Of a stretch of DNA of 64,000 nt, positions 1-13,100 are shown piece after piece. The DNA comes from Budorcas taxicolor. Taxonomy: Eukaryota > Chordata > Mammalia > Artiodactyla > Bovidae. Each line of letters starts with the position of its first letter. Within the stretch, counting starts at the first letter, position 1. The notes beneath the pieces were generated by a model that had not been told where the DNA came from, did not search any database, and saw nothing but the letters and a program-made list of their open reading frames with translations. The stretch spans positions 14,092,001 through 14,156,000 of the forward strand of contig NC_068928.1 in NCBI RefSeq assembly GCF_023091745.1, read 5' to 3'. A program made the position numbers and the translations under genes.

Positions 1-740
1 ATCCCACCGGGACAGGGCTCGCTTGCTGCAGTTGGGACTTTCAGAAAAAAGAACAGAATCCACCATATGACAGATGCGGGTCCTTTCTATTCTGCATTCT
101 GTGCCTTGAGGAAATGAAGAAAGAGACAGAAGTGGGTAAGTGGTGACTCTTGAAGAGTTCCTCCTGCAGGGAGGCTGCAGAAAATTGTTCAGGGTTTTTC
201 AGATTGAGGACACCAGCTTTGCCATGTATTAACAAGTCACATAACTTTTCTGACCTCAAATTTCTATGTCTAGGAAATGAGTGTGACACGACAGCTTAAA
301 AAGATGTTATGAGGAATCAAGGCACTCACACTTCCCCCTCATCCACTCCACCCAGAGCTGCCAGGTATGGCTTTACAGGTTGTGCGTAATTTTACAATGA
401 TGTCTGGTGACAGGATAAGCAGGACTGTAATCCCTCCCATCTTCATCCTGAAGCCTTCCACCTGGGCACTGCCTCCACCCAGAGAGAAGGGCAATTTTTC
501 CATATGGATAAATGTAGTTGGTCGCCAAACTGAGCACCCACTGGACTCTGTCCACCGCAAGAGGCCTTTTTCTCATTCTCCCAGCGGTGACATTTGAGCT
601 TGTGGTGATTTCCATCCATCCTTAGTGGCCCAGCCAAAAGCCAAGCGGATGTCTGCCTGTGCAAATGCTCCCTCCTGACCAAGGGATCCTCGGGGAAGTT
701 GCACATCTGGCACTCACCCTTCACTTGTTTCTGGGCTACC
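1..740. other. Intergenic, no gene recognised
   Basis: Mixed-composition DNA with several short open frames on both strands. None has splice sites, a signal peptide or a family motif that I recognise, so no gene is called here. Confidence 0.5.
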
Positions 741-930
741 ATTTATTGAGCACTGACTAAGTGCCAGGCACCTGGCTACATATTTAGCATAATCTCACTT
801 AATCCTTAGAATGACCCTGTTAGATAGGGACTATTATCCTTGTTTTAGGATGAGTAACTTGCAGCCATCTCAGAGCTGGGAAAAGGAGGGGCCAGGGTTT
901 GAATGCAGTCTGTGTGACTGCAAGCCTCCT
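741..930 (+). repeat. MIR-like SINE
   Basis: The stretch starts with the typical MIR core wording (tattgagcactgactaagtg) followed by an accumulating-decimals type 3' half ending near a splice-like gtgactgcaagcc. This matches the ancient mammalian-wide MIR family by eye. It carries no coding potential. Confidence 0.6.
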
Positions 931-1618
931 CGTTACCCTCTACTGCTCTGAAGGCTCTCTGGAGCTAGCAGCCATGTTCTCATGTGAGCCAGGACAATGA
1001 TGTCAGCCCCAGGACTAGCCTTCCCCATCAGAAGCCCCAGGGCCTCCTGTCCTAGCTCCACAGACTGGGGCTCTGCGGGTCAGGAGGGGAGTCCCAGGGG
1101 AAACTCCATCAGCCAGCCAGATGTGGCAAAACACCCGCCCTGGGACAGAGGCAGCTGCTCCAGTTGGCCTTGCAGAGAACAGGACAAGAAGATCTGAGCA
1201 GGAAGGAGATGTCCTAAGCAGGCAGTGTGGCTGTGAGAATGAGCCAGAGTGTGGACAGCAGCTGCCACGCCAGGGACACACACTTGTGGCCACTTCATGC
1301 AAAGATGCAGGGTGGGTTTTTTCCTTATAGTTTGAATGTGGAGGAAATACAGGCCACGTGGATGTCCCTTCATTGTTACTTCTTTGGGAGGCAGCGTGAT
1401 CTGGGAAGTACTCTGGCATTGGATATGAAGAGACTGCCGCTGCCTTTTATTAACTGCCTGATATAGGAGGAGCACATAATCTCCCTGAGGCCCAGATTCC
1501 AAGCACTTGAAATGTGGGTAATAAGATTTTCTTCTTGAAGGTGTAATGAAGATAAAATGCAAAGGTGAGGTCTACAGACATTTCTACCTTATCTGCTTTA
1601 GCCAGCACTATGTTATGA
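931..1618. other. Intergenic, no gene recognised
   Basis: A moderately GC-rich stretch with overlapping short open frames on both strands (for example 1080-1562 minus). No domain, start context or conserved motif is recognisable. The end borders a BovB insertion. Confidence 0.45.
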
Positions 1619-4045
1619 ATTTTTTTGGGGGGGTGTTAGTTCTAAAAGGTCTTGTAGGTCTTCATAGAACCAGAGTAACAGGCAAATTTGGCCTTGGAAT
1701 ATAGAATGAAGCAGGGCAAAGGCTAAGAGTTTTGCCAAGAGAACTCACTGGTCATAGCAAACACCCTCTTCCTACAGCACAAGAGAAGACTCTACACACG
1801 GACATCACCAGATGGTCAACACCGAAATCAGATTGATTCTATCCTTTGCAGCCAATGATGGAGAAGCTCTATACAGTCAGCAAAAACAAGACCGGGAGCA
1901 GACTGTGGCTCAGATCATGAACTCCTTATTGCCAAATTCAGACTGAAATTGAAGAAAGTGGGGAAAACCAGTAAACCATTCAGGTATGACCTAAATCCAA
2001 TGCCTTATGATTATACAGTGGAAGTGAGAGATAGATTTAAGGGACTAGATCTGATAGACAGAGTGCCTGATGAACTATGGACAGAGGTTCATGACATTGT
2101 ACAGGAGACAGGGATCAAGACCATCCCCAAGAAAAAGAAATGCAAAAAAGCAAAATGGCTGTCTGAGGATGCCTTACAAATAGCTGTGAAAAGGAGAGAA
2201 GTGAAAAGCAAAGGAGAAAAGGAAAGATATAAGCATCTAAATGCAGAGTTCCAAGGAATAGCAAGAAGAAATAAGAAAGCATTCTTCAGTGATCAATGCA
2301 AAGAAATAGAGGAAAACAACAGAATGGGAAAGACTAGAGATCTCTTCAAGAAAATTAGAGATACCAAGGGAATAGTTCATGCAAAGACGGGCTCGATAAA
2401 GGACAGAAATGGTCTGGACCTAACAGAAGCTGAAGATATTAAGAAGAGGTGGCAAGAATACACAGAAGAACTATACAAAAAAGATCTTCACGACCCAGAT
2501 AATCACGATGGTGTGATTACTCACCTAGAGCCAGACATCCTGGAATGTGAAGTCAAGTGGGCCTTAGAAAGCATCACTACGAACAAAGCTAGTGGAGGTG
2601 ATGGAATTCCAGTTGAGCTCTTTCAAATCCTGAAAGATGATGCTGTGAAAGTGCTTCACTCAATATGCCAGCAAATTTGGAAAACTCAGCAGTGGCCACA
2701 GGACTGGAAAAGGTCAGTTTTCATTCCAATCCCAAAGAAAGGCAATGCCAAAGAATGCTCAAACTACCACACAATTGCACTCATCTCACGCACTAGTAAA
2801 GTAATGCTCAAAATTCTCCAAGCCAAGCTTCAGCAATAGGTGAAGTGTGAACTTCCAGATGTTCCAGCTGGTTTTAGAAAAGGCAGAGGAACCAGAGATC
2901 TATTTGCCAACATCTGCTGGATCATGGAAAAAGCAAGAGAGTTCCAGAAAAACATCTATTTCTGCTTTATTGACTATGCCAAAGCCTTTGACTGTGTGGA
3001 TCACAAGAAACTGTGGAAAATCTTCAAGAGATGGGAATACCAGACCACCTGACCTGCCTCTTGGGAAACCTATATGCAGTTCAGGAAGCAACAGTTAGAA
3101 CTGGACATGGAACAACAGACTGGTTCCAAATACGAAAAGGAGTACGTCAAGGCTGTATATTGTCACCCTGCTTATTTAACTTATATGCAGAGTACATCAT
3201 GAGGAATGCTGGGCTGGAAGAAGCACAAGCTGGAATCAAGATTGCCGGGAGAAATATCAATAACCTCAGATATGCAGATGACACCACCTTCATGGCAGAA
3301 AGTGAAGAGGAACTAAAAAGCCTCTTGATGAAAGTGAAAGTGGAGAGTGAAAAAGTTGGCTTAAAGCTCGACATTCAGAAAACGAAGATCATGGCATTTG
3401 ATCCCATCATTCATGGGGAATAGATGGGGAAACAGTGGAAACAGTGTCAGACTTTATTTTGGGGGGCTCCAAAATCACTGCAGAGGGTGATTGCAGCCAT
3501 GAAATTAAAAGACCCTTACTCCTTGTAAGGAAAGTTATGACCAACCTAGATAGCATATTCAAAAGCAGAGACATTACTTTGCCAACAAAAGTCCATTTAG
3601 TCAAGGCTATGGTTTTTCCAGTGGTCATGTATGAATGTGAGAGTTGGACTGTGAAGAAAACTGAGCGCGGAAGAATTGCTGCTTTTGAACTGTGGTGTTG
3701 GAGAAGACTCTTGAGAGTCCCTTGGACTGCAAGGAGATCCAACCAGTTCATTCTGAAAGAGATCAGCCCTGGGATTTCTTTGGAAGGAATGATGCTAAAG
3801 CTGAAGTTCCAGTACTTTGGCCACTTCATGTGAAGAGTTGACTCATTGGAAAAAAGTCTGATGCTGGGAGGGATTGGGGGCAGGAGGAGAAGGGGACGAC
3901 AGAGGATGAGATGGCTGGATGGCATCACCGCCTCGATGGACGTGAATTTGAGTGAACTCCGGGAGTTGGTGATGGACGGGGAGGCCTGGCTTGCTGCGAT
4001 ACATGGAGTCGCAGAGTGGGACACGGCTGAGCGACTGAACTCAGC
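1619..4045 (+). mobile_element. BovB (RTE) LINE, 5' truncated, broken reverse transcriptase ORF
   Basis: This is the most complete BovB of the left flank. Frame pieces at 1949-2839, 3013-3423, 3435-3833 and 3846-4042 together cover the region after the endonuclease, the reverse transcriptase and the C-terminal domain. The catalytic RYADDT box is visible near 3268-3290, and upstream motifs FIDYAKAFDCVDH (about 2962-3003) and RQGCILSPCLFNLY (about 3145-3185) are RT blocks. Stops at 2837-2839 and 3421-3423 and a frameshift near 3040 make it non-autonomous. Bases 1619-1668 are the same element in reverse orientation, a 5' inversion. It acts only as a retrotransposon relic; nothing suggests host use. 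Confidence 0.92.
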
Positions 4046-5009
4046 TGATGTTATCACTGGGGAGGTCATGCAATGGTCAGTGGCAGCCAGCAGATGGCGC
4101 CACCGTAGCTCACACTACAGACCTAGCTCCCGAGCCAGGCGCTCCGGCATCGCCCTTCCTGAAGGGGGGACAACAGCTGGGAGCGCTGTTAAGGCACCCC
4201 TTGGTGTCACTGTCTGCAGTGTGAGCCAAGCGACTTAAAGAAGAGGGTGGGCACAAATCAAGGTAAAACGAGAAAGAGGAACAAAATATATTTGGTTCAT
4301 TTTTAAGTTTCCTCATCTGGAAAATGGAGGTGAGACGAATACCTACGTCTTTCATACCTAAAGTTCTCAAGATTAAACATAAGAATGAACTTTGAAAAGG
4401 CCTGACACAGAGGGGTTGTCAAATATGGGTTTTTCCCTCTTTTCCTATTCTTTGGGATGCCAACTCATTGCAAAGGATCATTGAAATAATCCCTAAGAAC
4501 TGTATTTCATAAACATCACTCATGTTGTTTTATAATTGCATGTAGTTTAAAACAATAAACTCATATGAAATTATTATCATTGTCAAACAGTGAAAACTTA
4601 AACTATATGCAGCATTTTAAAGTTCATGAAACTTTTTGACCTAAACAATACATCCTTAGAAAAGAAAATTAGCCAAGTATATTTGAATTTAAAAGAAATC
4701 AAGTGAACATACATGCCCTTTGAGTCAGCAATATCACTTCTAGGAATGTTTCCTAAGGAAAGAATCAAGTTATACACGTAAAGATTTAGTTCCAAGGGGA
4801 TCCTTTGATAGAAAAGTATTAGAGAAGTTGAAAAGCCCATTGATTAAGGATTAGTAAACAAAATGTGGCATATTACAATAAAAATGCTTTGAAGTCTTAA
4901 AAAAAAAAGTTGTATAACACATGTCCATGCTTGCGGCAAACTACTCACTACATATTATTGAGTGTTAAAAGATAAAGGATTGGGAACACATGTAAGAATT
5001 AAAGATTTT
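4046..5009. other. AT-rich intergenic DNA, no gene
   Basis: A short GC-rich part (4060-4240) follows the BovB tail, then AT-rich sequence with weak resemblance to old LINE 3' ends (for example around 4690-4880). No exon or regulatory element can be supported. Confidence 0.4.
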
Positions 5010-5064
5010 AAAATTAAAAAAAATAAAAAATAAAAATAAAAATTAAAAAAAAAAAAAAAAAAAA
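5010..5064. repeat. A-rich simple repeat
   Basis: Imperfect aaaaat/aaaata repeats run into a pure A stretch at about 5044-5064. It is probably an expanded retroposon tail. Confidence 0.75.
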
Positions 5065-5225
5065 GATAAAGGAAATTTAAAAAATATATTTGTGGAGGGT
5101 GATGCCATGATTATTTGGCACCATACCCCCTGAGTATATATGTGGAAGAATATGAATGTACATGTTACTCTGTTTATCTCCAGGTAATAAGAGTATAGGG
5201 ACATCTTTCATCAGTTTGTTCTGCG

Positions 5226-5440
5226 CAGGCATGCTAAGTTGCTTCAGTCCTGTCCTACTGTTTGCGACCCTATGGACTGTGCCTGCCTGGCTCCTCTGTC
5301 TGTGGGATTCTCCAGGCAAGAACACCGCCTCCGGGGTATCTTCCCAATCCAGGGATTGAACCTATGTCTCTCATGTCTCCTGCATTGGCTGCGGGGTGGG
5401 GGTGGGGGTTCTTTACTGCTAGCACCACCTGGGAAGCACA
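5226..5440 (-). mobile_element. Bov-A2/Bov-tA SINE
   Basis: Reverse-orientation tRNA-derived bovid SINE: gctaagttgcttcagtcctg at the start, then the ggctcctctgtctgtgggat and tctccaggcaagaac blocks, ending in the complement of the gcttcccaggtgg 5' end near 5430-5440. Confidence 0.88.
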
Positions 5441-6850
5441 ATTTGTTCTGTAGTTTCTGCCTTTTCTGCAGTAAGTATGTATTTCACGTGAAAAATTTAG
5501 ATTCAGTAGTGGTCTATTGGAGAGAGTCTATGAAATTGCTATATGCTTTGACAATCCACCTGTTAAAAATCAGGGAGGACAAAGGAAAGAACATACAAAA
5601 GGCAGAGTAAGCTTGGTAAGTAACCTAACTTGATTCAGGGGAAATGAAAGGATACTGCTTAAATTCAGCTGCTGGGGCAGAGGAGTGGAGAGGAAGGAAA
5701 GGAGGAAATCAGCTAATTTTGTTATGTCTGTAACTCATAGTAGGAAACCTATAGATGATAATTTAAAAAGAGGGGGGCAGAAGAGAAGACTCTTGAGAGT
5801 CCCTTGGACTGCAAGGAGATCAAACCAGTCTATCCTAAAGGAAATCGACCCTGAATATTCATTGGAAGGATTGACGCTGAAGCTGAAGCTCCAACACTTT
5901 GGGTACCCGATGTGAAGAGTTAACTCATTAGAAAAGACCCTGAGCCTGGGCAAGATTGAGGGCAAGAGGAGAAGGGGGTGACAGAGGATGAGATGGTTGG
6001 ATGGCATCACCGACTCAATGGACATGAGTTTGAGGAAACTCTGGGAGATAGTGAAGAACAGGGAAGCCTGGCATGTTGCAGTCCATGGGGTTGCAAACAG
6101 TTGGACACAACTCAGCAACTGAACAATAGCAAAGGGTAGTACTCTACGGTCTTGGTATAAGGTAACTATCAGAACAAAACCCATAAAGCTTTCTAAATGC
6201 AAAGCACACAGTAAGAGACAGGGAAAAGGAGAGACAGATGACAGAAATAAAATAGGCTATATGATCAATGACTATACATCTGATAAATACATTCACAACA
6301 CTAAATAAAATGGCAACCAAAAAGGTAAGATAAACCTCATGTATCTCTCTCAGAGATGTATATAGAAATAATATGTATTAAATGACGTCTGGAATTTGCT
6401 TAAAAATATCAGGGGATGAGGGGAGGTGGGTGGGATTAGATCTGAAAGAAGGATGACCACATGTTGATAATGGTTGAAGCTGGGTGATGGGTACATGGTC
6501 TATCATTTCACAATGTGTCTGCTTTGTGTGAAGAATTTCCCGAAATGAAAAGTGACACTGAAATCTGCTTAGGGACGTTCAAAATACCTTAATGAGTAAA
6601 AAAATGTGCAATCACTAACATGTTCATACACAGAGAGAGTAAGTGTAGAAAGATTAACAATGATGTTTCTCTGGGTGATGATATTGTGGGTGTCATTTAT
6701 ATGGTTACATTGTTTTAGATGTAGAGTCTTGTTTTGCAACCATAAATATATATTTGGGGGGAAGAGGATAAAGAGAAGACTTGTTCTTAAAAAGAAGGGT
6801 CCAGCTGAAAAAAAGTTGACTTACGGAATGCAATGAGATTGTGATGGAAG
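5441..6850. repeat. Tandem duplication block, copy 1 (non-coding)
   Basis: This is the first of several copies of a non-coding block; the others are 9340-10262, 11040-12250 and a fragment at 13826-13998. Shared landmarks are aaagctttctaaatgcaaa, the ggtacatgg...tatcattt...ctgctttgt stretch, and the terminal aaatatatatttgggg run. The block is interrupted by an ART2A insert at about 5775-6125. It lies downstream, in minus-strand sense, of WAP exon A3. Confidence 0.75.
5775..6125 (+). mobile_element. ART2A-like BovB 3' fragment
   Basis: Begins in the BovB C-terminal coding region (agaagactcttgagagtccc) and runs to the BovB end (ttggacacaactcagcaact). It is 5' truncated and inserted inside the tandem block. 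Confidence 0.88.
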
Positions 6851-7007
6851 AGTCCAAAAGATCTCCTTTTTAAAAATATTTAATGATGAAACTGTTCAAA
6901 ACCATACTCAAGAGTTAATTGCTATTGAACAATTGTTGAAAAGGTGGGCAGAACAAAGCATATATGCCTGCTGGGATGAGGACATTGAGCAGGGCGCTCA
7001 GCCTCAC

Positions 7008-7109
7008 TTGCTTGCGGGGCTGGTGAGCACATGCGGCCACAGCCATTGCCGACGCACTTCTCTCCTGCCGCGCAGTCCTGGTCCTCTCGACACTGCTCCT
7101 CACAGACAC
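7008..7109 (-). CDS. WAP-related exon A3
   Basis: Acceptor ends in ...gaccgtgaag at 7110-7119 and the donor reads GTGAGG just below 7008. It codes a GVCEEQC start, REDQDC, GEKCVGNGC and GRMC, with the six cysteines in the family spacing. It is the most 3' module found for the minus-strand gene. If the donor is not used, translation runs on into intron sequence; the terminal exon was not located. Confidence 0.72.
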
Positions 7110-10100
7110 CTTCACGGTCAGAAAAGACTGGGCTGAGACTCTTAAGCTAAATAAATGCTTAAATGACCATGGCATAACAACAGCTACGTATACTTAGATC
7201 TAGACTTTGCTGTTTAGATATGACCTCACACAGAACCTCAGCTGACCCTAACAGCAAATAATAGCTGAGGTATTTGCAGGGGTGTTTGGAGAAATGCCTT
7301 AGCACTGAAGTCTTAGGAAAAAAAGCTGCAAGGAAAGCAGGTTAATGGTAACCCCAATGATCTTTAACCAGTAGGTTTTATTTTCGGTGTTTTATAGATG
7401 AGGCCATTGAGAGATTGTCTGGTCCATGGCAGAGTTGGGACTTGAAGTCCGGTTCAAGTTCAACCAGACCTCAAGTCTGGTTCTTTGCCTTAAAGCACAT
7501 ATGCCTTTTTCTATACAATTCAGTGAAATTAACTTTGAATATAGAGTGGAGCCCCTAAATCCAGAAATTATTTCCGATGCAAGTAGAGGACCTACTGGAT
7601 TCTAATCCCTAAAAAAGGTCTCGATGTGACTTTTTGGTACTCATAGAGACAGAATTAAAACATGGAGGCAGCCCTGGAAGCTGCATCGAAACCTTTGGCA
7701 AAAGAACAACATCTCAACCAACAATCACATCACCACCACCAAGAGAATTCTCACTGTGGGTCCTGCCGCAGGGCTGACCTGCTTCGGCCCTCCTCGCGGT
7801 TCATCTCTCTTCAGCTCGCTTTTATCATCTGTAGCTGGGTGACTGATGTATGGCCTGGGCAAGTGAAGAGAGGCTGCGCGAGACAAGTGTCTTCAGATAC
7901 AGTGATCATCATAAACACCTCAGCATTCTGGTTTGTTTCTCTGGATGACCACACAATTGTGCCAGATCAGATCACATGATGCATTTAACTCTTCCAAGAC
8001 AGAGCAGGGTGGAGAGAGTCAGGACTCACCTACAGTCATCAGCGGGGAGCAGATTCGCCGACAGCCATCCTGGATGCACTCTTTTCCTCTCCCACAATCC
8101 CTGTCTTCACTGCACTCGATGCTACAGATGGCTGATGAGCAGAAATACGTGGTTAAAAGCTCTTCTCTTACAATCTCAGAATAAATACTTCAAATGCCTT
8201 TACAGTATCATTCAAAAACCATCAACTCCCTAGAACTACATCTATCTAGTTATGTGCAGAAAACTATATGATACAACAAAGAAAAAAATTTAAGAATCTT
8301 ATAAATGCAGGCAGATACCATGTTCATGGATAAAAAGATACAGTGTTTTAAAGATATCAGTTTCTGTCCCAAACTGAAATTTAATACAGTCCCACTCAAA
8401 ATTGTAGAAGGATTTGTCACAAAAATAGACAAGCTGACTCTGAAATTTTATACAAAAGTTCACCAAAACCAATAATTATCAAGATAGGAATGGAGATAAG
8501 TTTAGTAAACTTGTAGGACTGAAATGTGGTTGGATGACCTGGGCTCTCTGTATGAAAAAAAAGAAACCTTGTTTCCTGCCTCACACCACACAACAAATCT
8601 GTTCAAGTGAGTTATAGATCTAAGGGAAAGGTAAAGCAATAAAGCTTCTAGAAAATGCTATAAAAGATAGCTTCAAGACCTCGGGATAGGCAAATATTTC
8701 TTAAATTTTTCAGAAACATTACTGACCATGAAAATAGATAGGTAGATGGAATCTCATTTAAATTATGAACTTTCCTTCATTGAATGACAACATTAAGACA
8801 GAGAAAAGACAAGCCTCATTGAGAGAAAAAGTTTATAATACATATATACAACAAACAGTTTGGATCAGGAGTTCCTTACAAGTCAATAGTAACAATTCAT
8901 AAACTAGGAGAAAAATGGGGAAAAGGATTCAGCAGACACTTCATAAAGGAGATAATTGGAAGTTGTGAGACAAAAATAATGTCAGATTCTGGGACCTCTG
9001 TTTTAATTGTGCAGATTGGGATAGTTTTTGAACCTTCTAAAATCTCCCCAGAAAAACAGAGCAATCAAAATAGCACAATTCAAAACACATAGACAACAAA
9101 TCTGCAAAACAAGATATCCCCTCAAACTCCAAAATATGAGTGCATGGAAGGAGACAAAACACCACCTTCCACCAGACCAATGAGGTGTCTGCATCTGAGC
9201 AGAAATCCGAGGAAAGCGATGAGGTGACTGGTGGAGAAGCCTGGGGACATCATTCCTACGAGAGCTTCCTAAGGAACCCACTAGAGGTTGACTGCCAGCC
9301 AACCAAAGGAGTGGAGAGATAGGAAAACCGGGGCTAGTAAAGTCATTAAATACATACTTACAGAAGAATTAAGACTCAATAATATGAAGAGACTCTATGA
9401 ACCCTCTCTGGGCTGTGACTATATACCTATTAAATATCAGGAAGGACAAAGGAAAAACATACGAAAAGCAGAGTAAGCTTGATAAGTACCTTAACAAGAT
9501 TCAGTGCAAATGCAAGGATATTGCTTAAACTTAACTGCTTGGGATAGGGAAGTGGGGAGGAAGGAAAGAAGGAAATGAGCTAATTTTATTATGACTATTA
9601 CTTATAGTAGGAAATCTATAGGCAATAATAAAAAAGGGTGGGGACCACGGTTAATACTCTAAGGTCTTGATATAAGATATATATAAGAACAAAAAGCATA
9701 AAGCTTTCTAAATGCAGAACATATAAGAGAAAGGGAAAGTGATAGATATAAATCTATCCCTTTGCAGAAATAAAATAGGTTATTTAATGAAAGACTATGT
9801 GTCTAACAAATACATCTACAACAGTAAATAAAATAACAACCAAACAGGTAAGATAAAGCTTATACATCTTTTAAAGATATATGTAGAATTAATATGTGAT
9901 AAAATAATGCCTGGAATCTGAAAATAACAGGGATGGGGGAAGTGGGTGGGATTAGACGTGAAGGAAGAAAGACCACACGTTGACAATGGTTGGGTGATGG
10001 GTACATGGTGTATCATTCTACCAATCTGTCTGCTTTGTACATAGATTGCCTGTAATAAAAAGTTAAAACTGAAATGCACTGAGGGAAGGCTAAATATCTT

Positions 10101-13100
10101 AATGAGTTAAAAATGTGCATTCACTAACATGTCCATACACACAACAGAGTACGTATGGAATGACCAACAGTGATGTTTCTTTGGGCAAAGGGAGTGTGGG
10201 TTGCATTTATTTGTTTCTATAGCTTTGGTTGTAGAGTCTTGCTTTCCAGCCATAGATATATATTTGGGGAGTGGCAGATGACACCACCCTTATGGCAGAA
10301 AGTGAAGAAGAACTAAAGAGCCTCTTGATGAAAGTAAAAGAGGAGAGTGAAAAAGTTGGCTTAAAAGCTCAACATTCAGAAAACGAAGATCATGGCATCC
10401 AATCCATCACTTCATGGCATATAGATGGGGAAACAGTGGAAACAGTGGCTGACTATTTTTTTGGTCTCCAAAATCATTGCAGATGGTGATTGTAGCCATG
10501 AAATTAAAAGACACTTACTCCTTGGAAGGAAAGTTATGACCAACCTGGACAACATATTAAAAAGCAGAGACATTACTTTGTCAACAAAGGTCCGTCTGGT
10601 CAAGGCTATGGTTTATCTAGTAGCCATGTATGGATGTAAGAGTTGGACCATAAAGAAACCTGAGCACTGAAGAACTGATGCTTTTGAACTGTCATGTTGG
10701 AAAAGACTCTTGAGAGTCCCTGGGACTGCAAGGAGATCCAACCAGTCCATTCTAAAGGATATCAGTCCTGGGTGTTAATTGGAAGGACTGAGGTTGAAGC
10801 TGAAAATCCAATATTTTGGCCACCTGATGCGAAGAGCTGACTCATTGGAAAAGACCCTGATGCTGGGAAAGATTGAAGGTGGGAGGAGAAGGGGATCACA
10901 GAGGATGAGATGGTAGATGGCATCACCGACTCAATGGGTAAGCTCCGGGAGTTGGTGATGGACAGGGAGGCCTGGCGTGCTGCAGTCCATGGGCTCCTAA
11001 AGAGTCGAGCACGACTGAGTGACTGAACTGAATTGAATGTACTATGAAGACAGTCTATGAACTAACTATATGCTGGGACAATATACCTATTGAATATCAG
11101 GAAGGACAAGGAAAGAACATATGAAAAGCAGAGTAGGCTTGATAAGTACCTTAACAAGATTCAGTGCCAATGCAAGGATATTTCTTAAACTTAACTGTTG
11201 GGGATAGAGAAGTGGGGAGGAAGGTAAGAAGGAAATGAGCTATTTTTATTATCTACTATTTACTATGGCTATAGTAATATTTCAGAGAAGGCAATGGCAC
11301 CCCACTCCAGTACTCCTGTGTGGAAAATCCCATGGATGGAGGAGCCTGGTGGGCTGCAGTTCATGGTGTCGCTGAGGTTTGGACCCGACTAAGCAACTTC
11401 ACTTTCACTTTTCACTTTCATGCATTGAAGAAGGAAATGGCAGCCCACTCCAGTGTTCTTGCCTGGAGAATCCCAGGGACGGGGAGCCTGGTGGGCTGCC
11501 ATCTATGGGGTCACACAGAGTTGGACATGACTGAAGTAACTTAGCAGCAGTAGCAGCAGCAGCATACTAATATTTACTATTAACCATACTAGGAAATCTA
11601 TAGGCAATAATAAAAAAAAGGGTGGGGATCATAGATAGTACTCTAAAGCCTTGATATAAGGTACCTATTAGAAGAAGAACCATAAAGCTTTCGAAATGCA
11701 AAACATGTAATAAGAGAGAGGGAAAAGGATAGACAGGTTGCAGAAATAAAATAGGTTGTATAATGAAAGACTATGTGTCGAATAAATACATCTACAACAG
11801 TAAATAAAATAACAACCGAACAGGTAAGATAAACCTTCTACATCTCTTTTAGAGAAACATGCAGAATGTGATAAAATAATGCCTGGAAGCTGAAAATAAC
11901 AGGGATGACGGGAAGTGGATGGGATTAGACATGGAGGAAGAATGACCACCTGAGGACAATGGTTGGGTGACGGGTACATAGTGTATCATTCTACCAATCT
12001 GTCTGCTTTGTACATAGATTTCCCATAATAAACAGTTAAAACTGAAAAGTGCTGAGGGATGGCTAAATATCATAATGAGTTAAAAATGTGCAATCACTAA
12101 CATGTCCATACATACGGACATAGTAAGTGTAGAATGACCAACAATGGTGTTTCTCTGGCAAAGGGAGTGTGGGTTCCATTTATTTGTTTCTATAGCTTTG
12201 GTTGTAGAGCCTTGTTTTCCAGCCATAGATATGTATTTGGGGGGTGGTCAAGTGACTGTGCTGGAGACAACTGAGAAGGACTGAATGCAATGGTACCGTG
12301 ATGAAGGAGTTCAAAGAACACCCCATCCTTTGAATGTTTTATGTTGAAAACATTCAAAACCATACTCCAGATAAATTACTACTGAACATTTGCTGAAAGG
12401 TTGGGAAGGACCAAGTGCATAGTCCTTTTAAGCCCAGGACATCGGGCAGGGCGCTCAGCCTTACTTGCTTGCGGGGCTGGTGAGCACACGTGGCCACAGC
12501 CATTGCCGACGCACTTCTCTCCTGCCGCGCAGTCCCGGTCTTCTCGGCACTGCTCCTCACAGACACCTTCACGGTCAGAGAAGACTGGGCTGAGACTCTT
12601 AAACTAAATAAATACTTATAAATGATCATGGCATAACAATAGCAGCATATACTTTGATCTAGGACTTCACTGTTTAAATATGATCTCACATAGAACCTCA
12701 TCTGACCCTAACAGCAAATAATAGCTAAGGTATTTGCCAGGGGTATTTGGAGTAATTCCTTAGGACTGAAGTCTTTGTAGGAAAGAAAGATGCAAGGAAA
12801 GCAGGTTAATGGTAACCCCAATGATCTTTAACCAGTAGGTTTTATTTTTGGTATTTTATAGATGAGGCCGTTGAGAGATTATCTGGTCCATGGCAGAGTT
12901 GGGACTTGAATTCCGGGTTCTTTGCCTTTAAAGCACATGTGCCTTTTTCTAATCAGTTCAGTGAAATTAACCTTGAATATAGAGTTGAGCCCCTAAAGGT
13001 CCAAAAATTATTTTTGATGCAAGTATTTACTGGATTCTAATCCCTAAAGAAGGTCTCAGTGTGAATTTTTGATACTCAGGGAGACAGAATTTAAAGACGG

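Noticed and set aside
1949..2839. 296-codon plus-strand open frame as a host gene
   Set aside because: Its sequence is BovB LINE ORF (between the endonuclease and reverse transcriptase blocks) and continues into further broken BovB frames.
7662..7979. Histidine-rich plus-strand frame repeated at 13130-13408
   Set aside because: Its repetition reflects the tandem duplication of intron DNA; frames differ by indels between copies and are antisense to the WAP gene.
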